Shown here: piece by piece, positions 7,461-13,702 of the stretch | Position numbering within the stretch: the first letter of the stretch is position 1 | How the letters are laid out: each line of letters starts with the position of its first letter | DNA from: Flavobacterium sp. | GTDB taxonomy: Bacteria > Bacteroidota > Bacteroidia > Flavobacteriales > Flavobacteriaceae | Direction: 5' to 3' | Assembly (NCBI RefSeq): GCF_021151785.1 | Contig: NZ_JAGKWP010000069.1 | Coordinates: 1 to 13,702 of the forward strand | DNA: 13,702 bases | The notes under the pieces: model-generated | Told to the model about the DNA's origin: nothing | The model's input: the letters and a program-made list of their open reading frames with translations, nothing else | Database searches by the model: none | Translations under genes and position numbers: made by a program

Positions 7461-8033
7461 TTATAATTTATCAATTATTAAACTTAATCTCGCAGTAATT
7501 TCCTCGATGGCACCAATACCATCTACTGCATGATATTTATCTTGCGCTTGATAAAAAGCTATTAGAGGCGCGGTTTTTTCGTTATATTCTTGGTATCTAT
7601 TTCTGATTTTTTCTTCATCTTGATCATCTGGACGTCCAGATGTTTTTCCTCTTTCTAATAATCGTTGAACTAAAATCTCATCATCCGCTTCTAATGCAAC
7701 TGTAGCAGTAATTGATTGTCCTTTAGACTCCAAAAAAGCATCTAATGCTTGTGCTTGTGCAATTGTTCTAGGAAAACCATCAAATAAAAAACCAGCTGAA
7801 TTTGGATTTTTCTCCACTTCACTTTGCAACATTTGTATAGTCACTGAATCGGGTACCAAATCCCCTTTGTCCATGAATGTTTTTGCTAATTGACCTAATT
7901 CGGTTTCATTTTTGATATTATATCTAAAAATATCTCCTGTTGACAAATGAGTTAAATTGTATTTTTCTTTTAAAAATTCTGCTTGAGTACCTTTTCCTGC
8001 TCCTGGTTTCCCAAATAAAACGATGTTAATCAT
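7461..8033 (-). CDS. adk: Adenylate kinase (short-LID type)
   Basis: Adk interconverts ATP + AMP and 2 ADP in the cytosol. The 190-residue protein has the P-loop GKPGAGKGT (8-16), the AMP-binding STGD (31-34), DGFPRT (85-90) and the LID arginines in ERGKTSGRPDD (127-137). The LID is the short form: it lacks the roughly 27-residue insert, with or without zinc-binding cysteines, found in the long bacterial form, so length is about 190 rather than 214 residues. Short-LID Adk is common in Bacteroidota. The gene starts 37 bases after hpt on the same strand without a visible promoter between them, which supports cotranscription. The ATG gives the canonical MINIVLFG start; no ribosome-binding site is seen. 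Confidence 0.96.
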   Translation of the reverse strand: MINIVLFGKPGAGKGTQAEFLKEKYNLTHLSTGDIFRYNIKNETELGQLAKTFMDKGDLVPDSVTIQMLQSEVEKNPNSAGFLFDGFPRTIAQAQALDAFLESKGQSITATVALEADDEILVQRLLERGKTSGRPDDQDEEKIRNRYQEYNEKTAPLIAFYQAQDKYHAVDGIGAIEEITARLSLIIDKL

Positions 8034-8070
8034 TGTGTTTATTTATAAAGTATAATGTTAAATGTTGTTT

Positions 8071-8601
8071 TTATTCTGAAAGTTGGTAAATATCTTTTAA
8101 GTTTCGACCTAAGCCATCATAATCTAAGCCAAATCCAACTATAAATTTATTAGGAATTCTGATTCCTACGTAATCAATTTTAATATCTTTTGAATAAGCT
8201 TCTGGTTTAAAAAACAAAGTAGCAATTTTACAATGTTTAACTTTTAGTGCTTTAAACAAATTTTTTAATTCTTCTACGGTATTTCCTGTATCTACAATAT
8301 CCTCTAAAACAACAACCGTTCTTCCCTCTAAATTTTGGTTAATACCAATCAACTGTTTCACTTCGTTAGTTGTAGCGGTACCCTCATATGAAGCCATCTT
8401 AACAAAGCTTACTTCACAAGGCGAATTATAGTTCTTTATTACATCAGAAACCACCATGAAAGCCCCATTTAACACCCCTACAAAAACTGGAACATCATCG
8501 CAATGATCATCTTCTATTTGCTTTGTCATATTTGCGATTGCAAACTGAATTTCATCATGTGTAATGAAAACTTCAAACTTTTTGTCGTGTAATTGTATCA
8601 T
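8071..8601 (-). CDS. hpt: Hypoxanthine (guanine) phosphoribosyltransferase
   Basis: Hpt salvages hypoxanthine and guanine by joining them to PRPP to give IMP and GMP. Read from the ATG at 8601 it is 176 residues, the normal size. Visible are GVLNGAF (42-48), the flexible-loop SYEG (71-74), the PRPP motif VVLEDIVDTGNT (97-108) with its two acidic residues, KPEAY (132-136), and the base-binding end IPNKFIVGFGLDYDGLGRN (149-167). An in-frame TTG at 8625 would add eight residues, but it lies inside the -7 box of the likely promoter, so I prefer the ATG. It is the first gene of the apparent hpt-adk-CNNM operon and is transcribed divergently from the helical-repeat gene. Confidence 0.95.
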   Translation of the reverse strand: MIQLHDKKFEVFITHDEIQFAIANMTKQIEDDHCDDVPVFVGVLNGAFMVVSDVIKNYNSPCEVSFVKMASYEGTATTNEVKQLIGINQNLEGRTVVVLEDIVDTGNTVEELKNLFKALKVKHCKIATLFFKPEAYSKDIKIDYVGIRIPNKFIVGFGLDYDGLGRNLKDIYQLSE

Positions 8602-8622
8602 GTTGTTTAGAAAAATAAGTGA

Positions 8623-8656
8623 CAAATTTACAAAGTATTAAGGATTAAGTAGTCAA
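8623..8656 (-). promoter_or_regulatory. Promoter of the hpt-adk-CNNM operon
   Basis: On the minus strand TAAATTTG (8623-8630) matches TAnnTTTG perfectly and a TTG (8654-8656) lies 23 bases upstream. The predicted start is about 15 bases before the hpt ATG. It lies back-to-back with the plus-strand gene starting at 8713. Confidence 0.6.
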
Positions 8657-8658
8657 AA

Positions 8659-8689
8659 TTGTATTTTTTTTGCAAATTAGATATATTTA
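8659..8689 (+). promoter_or_regulatory. Possible promoter of the helical-repeat gene
   Basis: TTG (8659-8661) and TATATTTA (8682-8689, close to TAnnTTTG) are 20 bases apart. TACTTTTT (8688-8695) is an alternative -7 box. Matches are imperfect in a very AT-rich stretch. A transcript starting near 8696 would lead into the GTG at 8713. Confidence 0.3.
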
Positions 8690-8712
8690 CTTTTTTAATT
8701 AAAGTTTTAGTA

Positions 8713-9255
8713 GTGAAAAAAGAACAAACACCTTTTTATTTACAACTTGAAAAGAGTACGGCTCACAGGAATCAAAGAGAAGCTAACTGCAATCTTGCTT
8801 TGCAAAACGAAGCTATTTTAAATGAACTTTTCATTATTAGTTTTACGGTTTCAGACCAAAATCACTTTAAAGCTTGTTGGGCATTAGAACTGGTTTTAGA
8901 AAAAAATATAAATTTAATAATTCCTCATTTAGCTATCTTTTGCACTACATTAGCTCAATACAAGCATGGTTCAGCTTTACGTTCTATTGCTAAAATTTGC
9001 CAATTCATTGTTGATTCAAAAACTATAGTCTTAACGGAGCAACAAGAAAATTTAATCCTTGAATCGTGCTTAGATTGGTTAATTAGAGATGAAAAAGTAG
9101 CCACTAAAGCTTATGCCATGCGTGCTTTGTATCAACTAGGACACAAATATCATTGGGTTCATGAAGAATTAAAAATAATTTTACCGCAAGACTTCAGCAA
9201 ACACTCCCCAGCCTACAAAGCTTGCGTAAAAGACATATTGAAAAGACTTCAATAA
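8713..9255 (+). CDS. Helical (HEAT/ARM-like) repeat protein of unknown function, flavobacterial family
   Basis: I do not recognise an established function. From the GTG at 8713 the protein is 180 residues and appears all-helical and soluble, without signal peptide or membrane segment. Helix pairs of HEAT/ARM character can be seen: HFKACWALELVLEKNINLII (about 53-72), SALRSIAKICQFIVDSKTI and KVATKAYAMRALYQLGHKY (about 129-147). From memory, similar flavobacterial proteins are sometimes labelled adenylosuccinate lyase, but this one is far too short and lacks the fumarase/aspartase signature, so that label should not be copied. The frame opens further upstream to a TTG at 8659, but those 18 extra residues are aromatic and translated from AT-rich promoter-like DNA, so GTG is preferred. 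It sits between divergent hpt and purK; a role around purine metabolism is only suggested by position. Confidence 0.72.
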   Translation: MKKEQTPFYLQLEKSTAHRNQREANCNLALQNEAILNELFIISFTVSDQNHFKACWALELVLEKNINLIIPHLAIFCTTLAQYKHGSALRSIAKICQFIVDSKTIVLTEQQENLILESCLDWLIRDEKVATKAYAMRALYQLGHKYHWVHEELKIILPQDFSKHSPAYKACVKDILKRLQ

Positions 9256-9269
9256 CTTTTTAAAATTAT

Positions 9270-9277
9270 TATCTTTG
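9270..9277 (+). promoter_or_regulatory. Promoter (-7 box) of purK
   Basis: TATCTTTG is a perfect TAnnTTTG box, identical to the obg -7 octamer. No good TTG is found 17-23 bases upstream; TTC at 9248-9250 is the nearest candidate and overlaps the end of the previous gene. The leader of about 48 bases holds a weak hairpin TTAGAAT (9294-9300) / ATTCTAA (9308-9314) and an A/C-rich run up to the purK ATG. Confidence 0.5.
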
Positions 9278-9331
9278 CATCACATTATTAATGTTAGAAT
9301 TTAATCTATTCTAAAACAACAACACAACAAC

Positions 9332-10483
9332 ATGAATTATTTTTCTTCTGACTTCAAATTGGGTATTTTAGGAGGTGGACAACTAGGCAAAATGCTTCTT
9401 AATGACACTCGAAAATTTGATATTCAAACTCTAGTATTAGACCCTAGTGAAGAAGCTCCTTCGAAAGTGGGATGCAGCGCTTTTTACAAAGGTGATTTAA
9501 ATGACTATGACACCGTTTATCAATTCGGGAAAAAGTGCAATGTACTCACCATCGAAATTGAACATGTAAATTTAGACGCCTTAGAACAACTAGAAACAGA
9601 AGGCCTTTTGGTTTATCCCTCACCTAAAACGCTTAGGCTAATTAAAAACAAAGGTCGACAAAAAGATTTTTACTTGGAAAACAACATTCCTACATCAAAA
9701 TATCAGCGCTTTATGGGGGTCAAGGATGTACAAAAGGCATTAGATAAAGACGAATTAAATTTTCCATTTGTGTGGAAATCTACTGAAGGCGGATATGATG
9801 GAAATGGTGTAAAAATTATACGTTCCTCAATGGACTTACTTCATTTACCAGAAGTAGAATGTATTGCTGAAGCCTTGGTTCCTTTTAAAAATGAATTAGC
9901 CGTTATTGTAGCTAGAAATGCAAAAGGAGAAATCAAAACTTATCCTGTAGTTGAAATGGAATTTCACCCCGAAGCCAATCAGGTGGAGTATGTTATTTGT
10001 CCTGCTCGAATAGATAAAAAAATAGCTGAAAAAGCGAGAACCATAGCCTTAGAAGTGTCCAAAGCTTTTAATCATGTTGGATTATTAGCTGTTGAAATGT
10101 TTTTAACGGAAACAGATGAAATTTTAGTAAACGAAGTTGCGCCCAGACCTCATAACTCAGGTCATTATAGCATTGAGGCCAGTTATACGTCTCAATTTGA
10201 AAACCACATTAGAGCCATTTTAAATTTACCTTTAGGAAACACGGATAGTAAAGTAGCTGGAATTATGGTTAACTTAGTGGGTGAAGAAGGGCATACAGGA
10301 CAAGTAGTTTATGAGAACATTGAAAAAATTATGGCCATTGATGGCGTAACTCCGCATATTTATGGCAAAAGAGAAACTAGACCGTTCCGAAAAATGGGTC
10401 ATGTAACCATAGTAAACGAAAATATGACTGAAGCCAGAAGAATTGCCGAAGAAGTGAAGAATACAATTCGGGTAATTACATAA
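9332..10483 (+). CDS. purK: N5-carboxyaminoimidazole ribonucleotide synthase
   Basis: PurK uses ATP and bicarbonate to convert AIR into N5-CAIR in de novo purine synthesis. The 383-residue protein is a standard ATP-grasp enzyme: N-terminal GILGGGQLGKM (11-21), the ATP-binding lysine in FVWKS (Lys149), the glycine-rich loop GGYDGNG (153-159), EALVPF (180-185) and the signature NEVAPRPHNSGH (267-278) that ends the ATP-grasp core, then KMGHVT (354-359). Its product goes directly to PurE, encoded 57 bases downstream, so the two are probably cotranscribed. The order purK-purE is the reverse of the common purE-purK order. The ATG is preceded by an A/C-rich stretch rather than a Shine-Dalgarno site. 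Confidence 0.96.
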   Translation: MNYFSSDFKLGILGGGQLGKMLLNDTRKFDIQTLVLDPSEEAPSKVGCSAFYKGDLNDYDTVYQFGKKCNVLTIEIEHVNLDALEQLETEGLLVYPSPKTLRLIKNKGRQKDFYLENNIPTSKYQRFMGVKDVQKALDKDELNFPFVWKSTEGGYDGNGVKIIRSSMDLLHLPEVECIAEALVPFKNELAVIVARNAKGEIKTYPVVEMEFHPEANQVEYVICPARIDKKIAEKARTIALEVSKAFNHVGLLAVEMFLTETDEILVNEVAPRPHNSGHYSIEASYTSQFENHIRAILNLPLGNTDSKVAGIMVNLVGEEGHTGQVVYENIEKIMAIDGVTPHIYGKRETRPFRKMGHVTIVNENMTEARRIAEEVKNTIRVIT

Positions 10484-10540
10484 TGATCTATTTGAGAATG
10501 TGTCCATGTGAAAAACAAATAAACGATTAAAACAACAAAA

Positions 10541-11026
10541 ATGAGTAAAGTAGCCATAGTAATGGGAAGTATTTCGGATATGCCGATAATGCAACAAGCT
10601 ATTGATATAGTTAAAGGATTTGATATTGAAGTGGAGGTTGATATTGTTTCAGCCCATAGAACACCAGAAAAATTAGTAGATTTTAGTACAAATGCACATA
10701 AAAGAGGTATTACTGTAATCATTGCAGGTGCTGGTGGTGCCGCACATTTACCTGGAATGGTAGCGGCAATGAGTCCACTTCCTGTTATTGGTGTTCCAGT
10801 AAAGTCGAGTAATTCTATTGACGGGTGGGATTCTGTTTTGTCTATTCTTCAAATGCCAGGAGGTGTACCTGTTGCTACTGTAGCTCTAAATGGCGGGAAA
10901 AACGCAGGTATATTAGCTGCTCAAATTATAGGCAGCCATAACAATGACGTTTTAAATAAAATTGTAGCTTACAAAGAAAGTTTAAAAGAAGCGGTATTGA
11001 AAGCATCTAAAAACTTAGAATACTAA
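10541..11026 (+). CDS. purE: N5-carboxyaminoimidazole ribonucleotide mutase (class I PurE)
   Basis: PurE moves the carboxyl group of N5-CAIR to carbon 4, giving CAIR. The 161-residue length is typical. Conserved elements are MGSISD (8-13), SAHRTP (37-42) with the catalytic histidine His39, GAGGAAHLPG (63-72) and PVKSS followed by DGWDSVLSILQMPGGVPVAT, which bind the phosphate and ribose. SAHRTP together with an adjacent purK indicates the class I mutase rather than the class II AIR carboxylase, which works without PurK. The shared A/C-rich leader before the ATG resembles that of purK. No canonical plus-strand terminator follows: the hairpin after the stop codon lacks a U-tract in this direction. 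Confidence 0.96.
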   Translation: MSKVAIVMGSISDMPIMQQAIDIVKGFDIEVEVDIVSAHRTPEKLVDFSTNAHKRGITVIIAGAGGAAHLPGMVAAMSPLPVIGVPVKSSNSIDGWDSVLSILQMPGGVPVATVALNGGKNAGILAAQIIGSHNNDVLNKIVAYKESLKEAVLKASKNLEY

Positions 11027-11028
11027 AT

Positions 11029-11111
11029 AAAAAACCCCGAAATACATCGGGGCAAAAATCTATTCACAATTAAGTGACAACTATAAAAAAAATTCTTTTT
11101 CGGGGCAAAAA
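11029..11111. other. Hairpin and repeated CGGGG element between purE and the M3 peptidase gene
   Basis: CCCCGA (11035-11040) pairs with TCGGGG (11047-11052) around a 6-base loop. On the plus strand CAAAAATC follows, so it is not a standard terminator for purE; on the minus strand a T-tract follows, so as an intrinsic terminator it would face into purE. The 12-mer TCGGGGCAAAAA (11047-11058) recurs at 11100-11111, and there the longer TTTCGGGG (11098-11105) can pair 8 bp with CCCCGAAA (11035-11042), excluding the first hairpin. The rest of the 11027-11195 gap shows no gene and no clear promoter. Confidence 0.5.
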
Positions 11112-11195
11112 GGATGAAAAACTTATGTAAAAACAAGTTTTAAACATTCATTTCATCGACAAATATACACACTTTACCGATAAAAACAAATACTT

Positions 11196-13220
11196 ATGGA
11201 TATTTTTTTAAAAAAATTTGAGACTAAATATAACACTGCTCCTTTTTGTAAAATAAAACTTTCGGATTATAAGCCTGCATTTGAGCAAACTATTCAAATA
11301 GCCAGAAAAGAAATTGATCGTATTGTCTCAAACCAAGAACACCCTTCTTTTACAAATACCATTGAAGCTCTAGATTTTGCGGGTGAAGCATTGGATCGTT
11401 TATCAAGCCTTTTTTTTAATTTAAACGCTGCGGAAACTTCTGATGAAATGCAAAAAATAGCTCAGGAAGTTACGCCGCTTTTAACTACATTTCAAAATGA
11501 TATTGCACTAAATGAAGCTTTATTTGAACGTGTAAAAGCTGTATATGACCAAAAAGAGCAGCTACACTTAACCACTGAGCAAGCCACTTTATTAGACAAA
11601 AAATACAAGGGCTTTGCCAGAAATGGTGCTTTATTAGCGGCGGAGCAAAAAAATAAATTAAGAGCCATTGATACTGAGTTAGCGCAATTGAGCCTTACTT
11701 TTGGTGAAAATGTATTAGCTGAAACCAATAATTACCAATTGCATATTACCCACGAAGCAGATTTAAAAGGGTTACCTGAAGGCGCAAAAGAGATGGCCGC
11801 TAATTTGGCTCAATCCAAAAACCTAGAGGGCTGGTTGTTTACATTAGACTTTCCTAGTTATATTCCTTTTGTGACTTATGTTGAAAACAGAGAGTTAAGA
11901 AAAGAAATAAGCATTGCATATGGTAAAAAAGCTTTTCAAAACAATGCTTACAACAACGAAGCCATTGTGAAAAAAATTGTAGCTCTTCGACACGAACGTG
12001 CTCATTTACTAGGCTATGAAACACATGCTCATTTTGTTTTAGAGGAACGTATGGCTCAAAATCCAAATCAGGTTTTGACTTTTTTGAACGATTTATTAAC
12101 TAAAGCAAAACCCGCTGCCGAACGCGAATTTACTCAACTTACCAATTTTGCAAAATCGTTAGATGGCATTGAACAACTAGAAAAATGGGACGGGGCTTAC
12201 TATTCTGAAAAATTAAAACAAGAACTATATCAACTAGACGACGAAGCGTTGAAACCCTATTTCAAATTAGAAAATGTACTACAAGGTGCTTTCACGGTTG
12301 CACATCAATTATTTGGTTTAACATTTAATGAAATTCAAGACATTGACAAATACCACCCGGATGTTCAAACCTATGAAGTGTTGAATGAACATCGTGAGTT
12401 AGTAGCTGTTTTCTATGCTGATTTTTTTCCAAGAAAAGGGAAAAGAAATGGCGCTTGGATGACTTCTTTTAAACCTCAATATATAAAAGACAATATCAAT
12501 GAAAGGCCTCATGTTTCTATTGTGTGTAACTTTACCCCTCCTACTCCAACTAAGCCTTCGTTGTTAACTTTTAATGAGGTAACTACTTTGTTTCATGAAT
12601 TTGGACACGCTTTGCACGGCATGTTAGCAAACACAACTTATCCAAGTTTATCAGGCACTTCGGTGTATTGGGATTTTGTAGAATTACCAAGTCAAATCAT
12701 GGAAAATTGGTGTTATGAACCAGAAGCGCTAGCCTTGTTTGCTAAACACTATGAAACAAACGAAATTATTCCGCAACAATTAGTAGATAAAATTAAAGAA
12801 AGTGCTAGTTTCCTAGAAGGAATGGCTACATTAAGACAACTGAGTTTTGGAATTTTAGACATGGAGTATCACGGAAAAAACCAAGCTATTGAAAATGTAA
12901 AAGCATTTGAATTAGAAGCTATGAAAGTTGCCAGTCTTTACCCTGATGTTGCAGAAAATTGCATGAGTGTTTCTTTTTCACACATTTTCCAAGGAGGTTA
13001 TTCTTCAGGTTATTACAGCTATAAGTGGGCCGAGGTATTAGATGCTGATGCGTTTGCTTATTTTCAAGAAAAAGGCATTTTTAACCAAGAAGTAGCTGTT
13101 TCTTTTAAAAACAACATTCTCTCACAAGGCGGAACAGATCACCCAATGACTTTGTATAAAAAGTTTAGAGGACAAGCCCCTCAACCAGAAGCATTGTTAA
13201 AAAGAGCGGGACTATTATAA
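11196..13220 (+). CDS. M3 family zinc oligopeptidase (Dcp / oligopeptidase A-like), cytosolic
   Basis: M3 metallopeptidases degrade short peptides inside a deep cleft. The protein has 674 residues, close to E. coli Dcp and oligopeptidase A (about 680). The zinc site is intact: HEFGH at 467-471 gives ligands His467 and His471 and catalytic Glu468, and Glu496 in DFVELPSQ is the third ligand at the family spacing. GGYSSGYYSY (600-609) carries the tyrosines that position substrate. The first 200 residues are the helical N-terminal cap. No signal peptide is present, so a cytosolic role is expected, such as finishing peptides that arrive by transport or protein turnover. Whether it acts as a peptidyl-dipeptidase or an endo-oligopeptidase cannot be decided here. 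It lies 169 bases after purE without a clear own promoter, and a strong terminator follows. Confidence 0.93.
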   Translation: MDIFLKKFETKYNTAPFCKIKLSDYKPAFEQTIQIARKEIDRIVSNQEHPSFTNTIEALDFAGEALDRLSSLFFNLNAAETSDEMQKIAQEVTPLLTTFQNDIALNEALFERVKAVYDQKEQLHLTTEQATLLDKKYKGFARNGALLAAEQKNKLRAIDTELAQLSLTFGENVLAETNNYQLHITHEADLKGLPEGAKEMAANLAQSKNLEGWLFTLDFPSYIPFVTYVENRELRKEISIAYGKKAFQNNAYNNEAIVKKIVALRHERAHLLGYETHAHFVLEERMAQNPNQVLTFLNDLLTKAKPAAEREFTQLTNFAKSLDGIEQLEKWDGAYYSEKLKQELYQLDDEALKPYFKLENVLQGAFTVAHQLFGLTFNEIQDIDKYHPDVQTYEVLNEHRELVAVFYADFFPRKGKRNGAWMTSFKPQYIKDNINERPHVSIVCNFTPPTPTKPSLLTFNEVTTLFHEFGHALHGMLANTTYPSLSGTSVYWDFVELPSQIMENWCYEPEALALFAKHYETNEIIPQQLVDKIKESASFLEGMATLRQLSFGILDMEYHGKNQAIENVKAFELEAMKVASLYPDVAENCMSVSFSHIFQGGYSSGYYSYKWAEVLDADAFAYFQEKGIFNQEVAVSFKNNILSQGGTDHPMTLYKKFRGQAPQPEALLKRAGLL

Positions 13221-13234
13221 AGAAAAAAACAATT

Positions 13235-13259
13235 AAAGCGGTTAATAGCCGCTTTTTTT
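13235..13259. terminator. Bidirectional terminator after the M3 peptidase gene
   Basis: A 7-bp perfect stem AAAGCGG (13235-13241) / CCGCTTT (13249-13255) with a 7-base loop is followed by T's on the plus strand. The A-run at 13223-13229 gives a nearby T-run on the minus strand. Its right end overlaps the stop codon of the convergent small gene, so the two genes appear to share it. Confidence 0.85.
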
Positions 13260-13590
13260 ATTTTTGTTTTGTTTTTATTTGCAACAACAAATCGCGCTCA
13301 ATACTACACTTTTTTAACGCTTCTTTTAACTCAGCAATTTCTTTATTCTTTCTTTCAAAAATATCATTTGTAGTCGTAAAATCTTCTGGAAGTTGCTGGG
13401 CAATATCCATAAAAAAATTATGCTTCAAATGCATACTAACTTCGAGCAACCTACTGGTTTGAATACTCTCCTTTTTTAAGTACTTATTGATTTGCACGGC
13501 ATTGATTTGCATTGCTCGGGCTAAAGCCGCTTTTCTTATTCTACGCGCCGCAAAAACAGTAGTTAACAATTGACCTACATTTATATTCAT
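13258..13590 (-). CDS. Small helix-turn-helix protein with C-terminal coiled coil
   Basis: The 110-residue product has two parts. Residues 1-67 resemble an XRE-like helix-turn-helix domain: VGQLLTTVFAARRIRKAALARAMQINAVQINKYLKK, with ALARAMQINAVQINKYL (22-38) as the likely helix-turn-helix and SRLLEVSMHLKHNFFMDIAQQL behind it, a pattern seen in small regulators and phage-type repressors. Residues 76-108 (IFERKNKEIAELKEALKKC) are charged and heptad-like, probably a dimerising coiled coil. A DNA-binding regulator is therefore likely but its targets are unknown. It converges on the M3 gene with only 37 bases between stop codons, which overlap the terminator. No clear promoter or ribosome-binding site is seen in the 112 bases before it, which are very AT-rich and run to the window edge. 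Confidence 0.65.
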   Translation of the reverse strand: MNINVGQLLTTVFAARRIRKAALARAMQINAVQINKYLKKESIQTSRLLEVSMHLKHNFFMDIAQQLPEDFTTTNDIFERKNKEIAELKEALKKCSIERDLLLQIKTKQK

Positions 13591-13702
13591 ATCGAGCTAT
13601 TTTATTTACTTTTTGCTTTTTTTAATTACCCATTTATTAATTAAAACAACCTATTTATCCATTTAAATAAGTACAAAACATTATTAAATTACCTTATAAT
13701 AT

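Noticed and set aside
7271..7474. Minus-strand frame overlapping the CNNM start and adk end
   Set aside because: It overlaps the conserved N-terminal coding region of the CNNM gene in another frame and resembles no protein.
8602..8625. TTG start that would extend Hpt by eight residues
   Set aside because: The TTG lies within the TAAATTTG promoter box, and the ATG at 8601 gives a normal-length family start.
10274..10722. Long minus-strand reading frames over the purK-purE junction
   Set aside because: They are antisense to two clearly recognised genes, have low-complexity translations rich in Phe/Ser/Ile and no family features.
11114..11143. Nine-codon open frame (MKNLCKNKF) before the M3 gene, considered as a leader peptide
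   Set aside because: The purine-rich stretch directly abuts the ATG, leaving no ribosome-binding spacing, and the peptide has no repeated regulatory codons.
13600..13702. Short ATTTAT / CCATTTA repeats upstream of the small HTH gene
   Set aside because: They are imperfect and expected by chance in such AT-rich DNA; no regular array or CRISPR-like spacing.

Overview
The window looks like chromosomal DNA of a member of the Bacteroidota, most likely Flavobacteriaceae. The evidence is strongly AT-rich DNA, Bacteroidota-type promoters (-7 box TAnnTTTG with an upstream TTG), almost no Shine-Dalgarno sequences, short A-rich hairpin terminators, and protein families typical of the group (an S46 dipeptidyl peptidase, a short-LID adenylate kinase, a small helical-repeat protein found in flavobacteria). 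Genus is inference; no rRNA is present.

Layout. (1) 1-422, plus strand: the C-terminal catalytic half of an Mrr-type restriction endonuclease, cut by the window edge. (2) 501-2570, minus strand: a secreted TPR protein followed by mpl (murein recycling ligase), probably one transcript; it converges on mrr at a bidirectional terminator. (3) 2669-4819, minus strand: a secreted S46 dipeptidyl peptidase with its own terminator. (4) 4976-8601, minus strand: hpt, adk and a CNNM/CorC-type membrane transporter as a likely operon, then the ribosome-assembly GTPase obg with its own promoter and terminator. (5) 8713-11026, plus strand, divergent from hpt: an unrecognised helical-repeat protein, then purK and purE (two consecutive activities of de novo purine synthesis). 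(6) 11196-13220, plus strand: a cytosolic M3 zinc oligopeptidase. (7) 13258-13590, minus strand: a small helix-turn-helix plus coiled-coil protein converging on the M3 gene at a shared terminator.

How the genes fit together. The middle is purine nucleotide supply: PurK/PurE make CAIR for IMP synthesis, Hpt salvages hypoxanthine/guanine, Adk balances adenylates, and Obg is a guanine-nucleotide-dependent ribosome assembly factor. The two peptidases suggest peptide use: the S46 enzyme releases dipeptides outside the inner membrane and the M3 enzyme finishes oligopeptides in the cytosol. Mpl returns murein peptides to wall synthesis.

Overall this is mainly housekeeping DNA. All complete genes look intact. 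I see no tRNA, rRNA, CRISPR array, insertion sequence, phage gene or multi-gene novel system. The most useful leads are the helical-repeat protein between the purine operons, the repeated CGGGG element after purE, the terminator/promoter overlaps, and the mrr gene running off the left edge. All gaps between genes are shorter than 300 bases; their contents are described in the individual entries.
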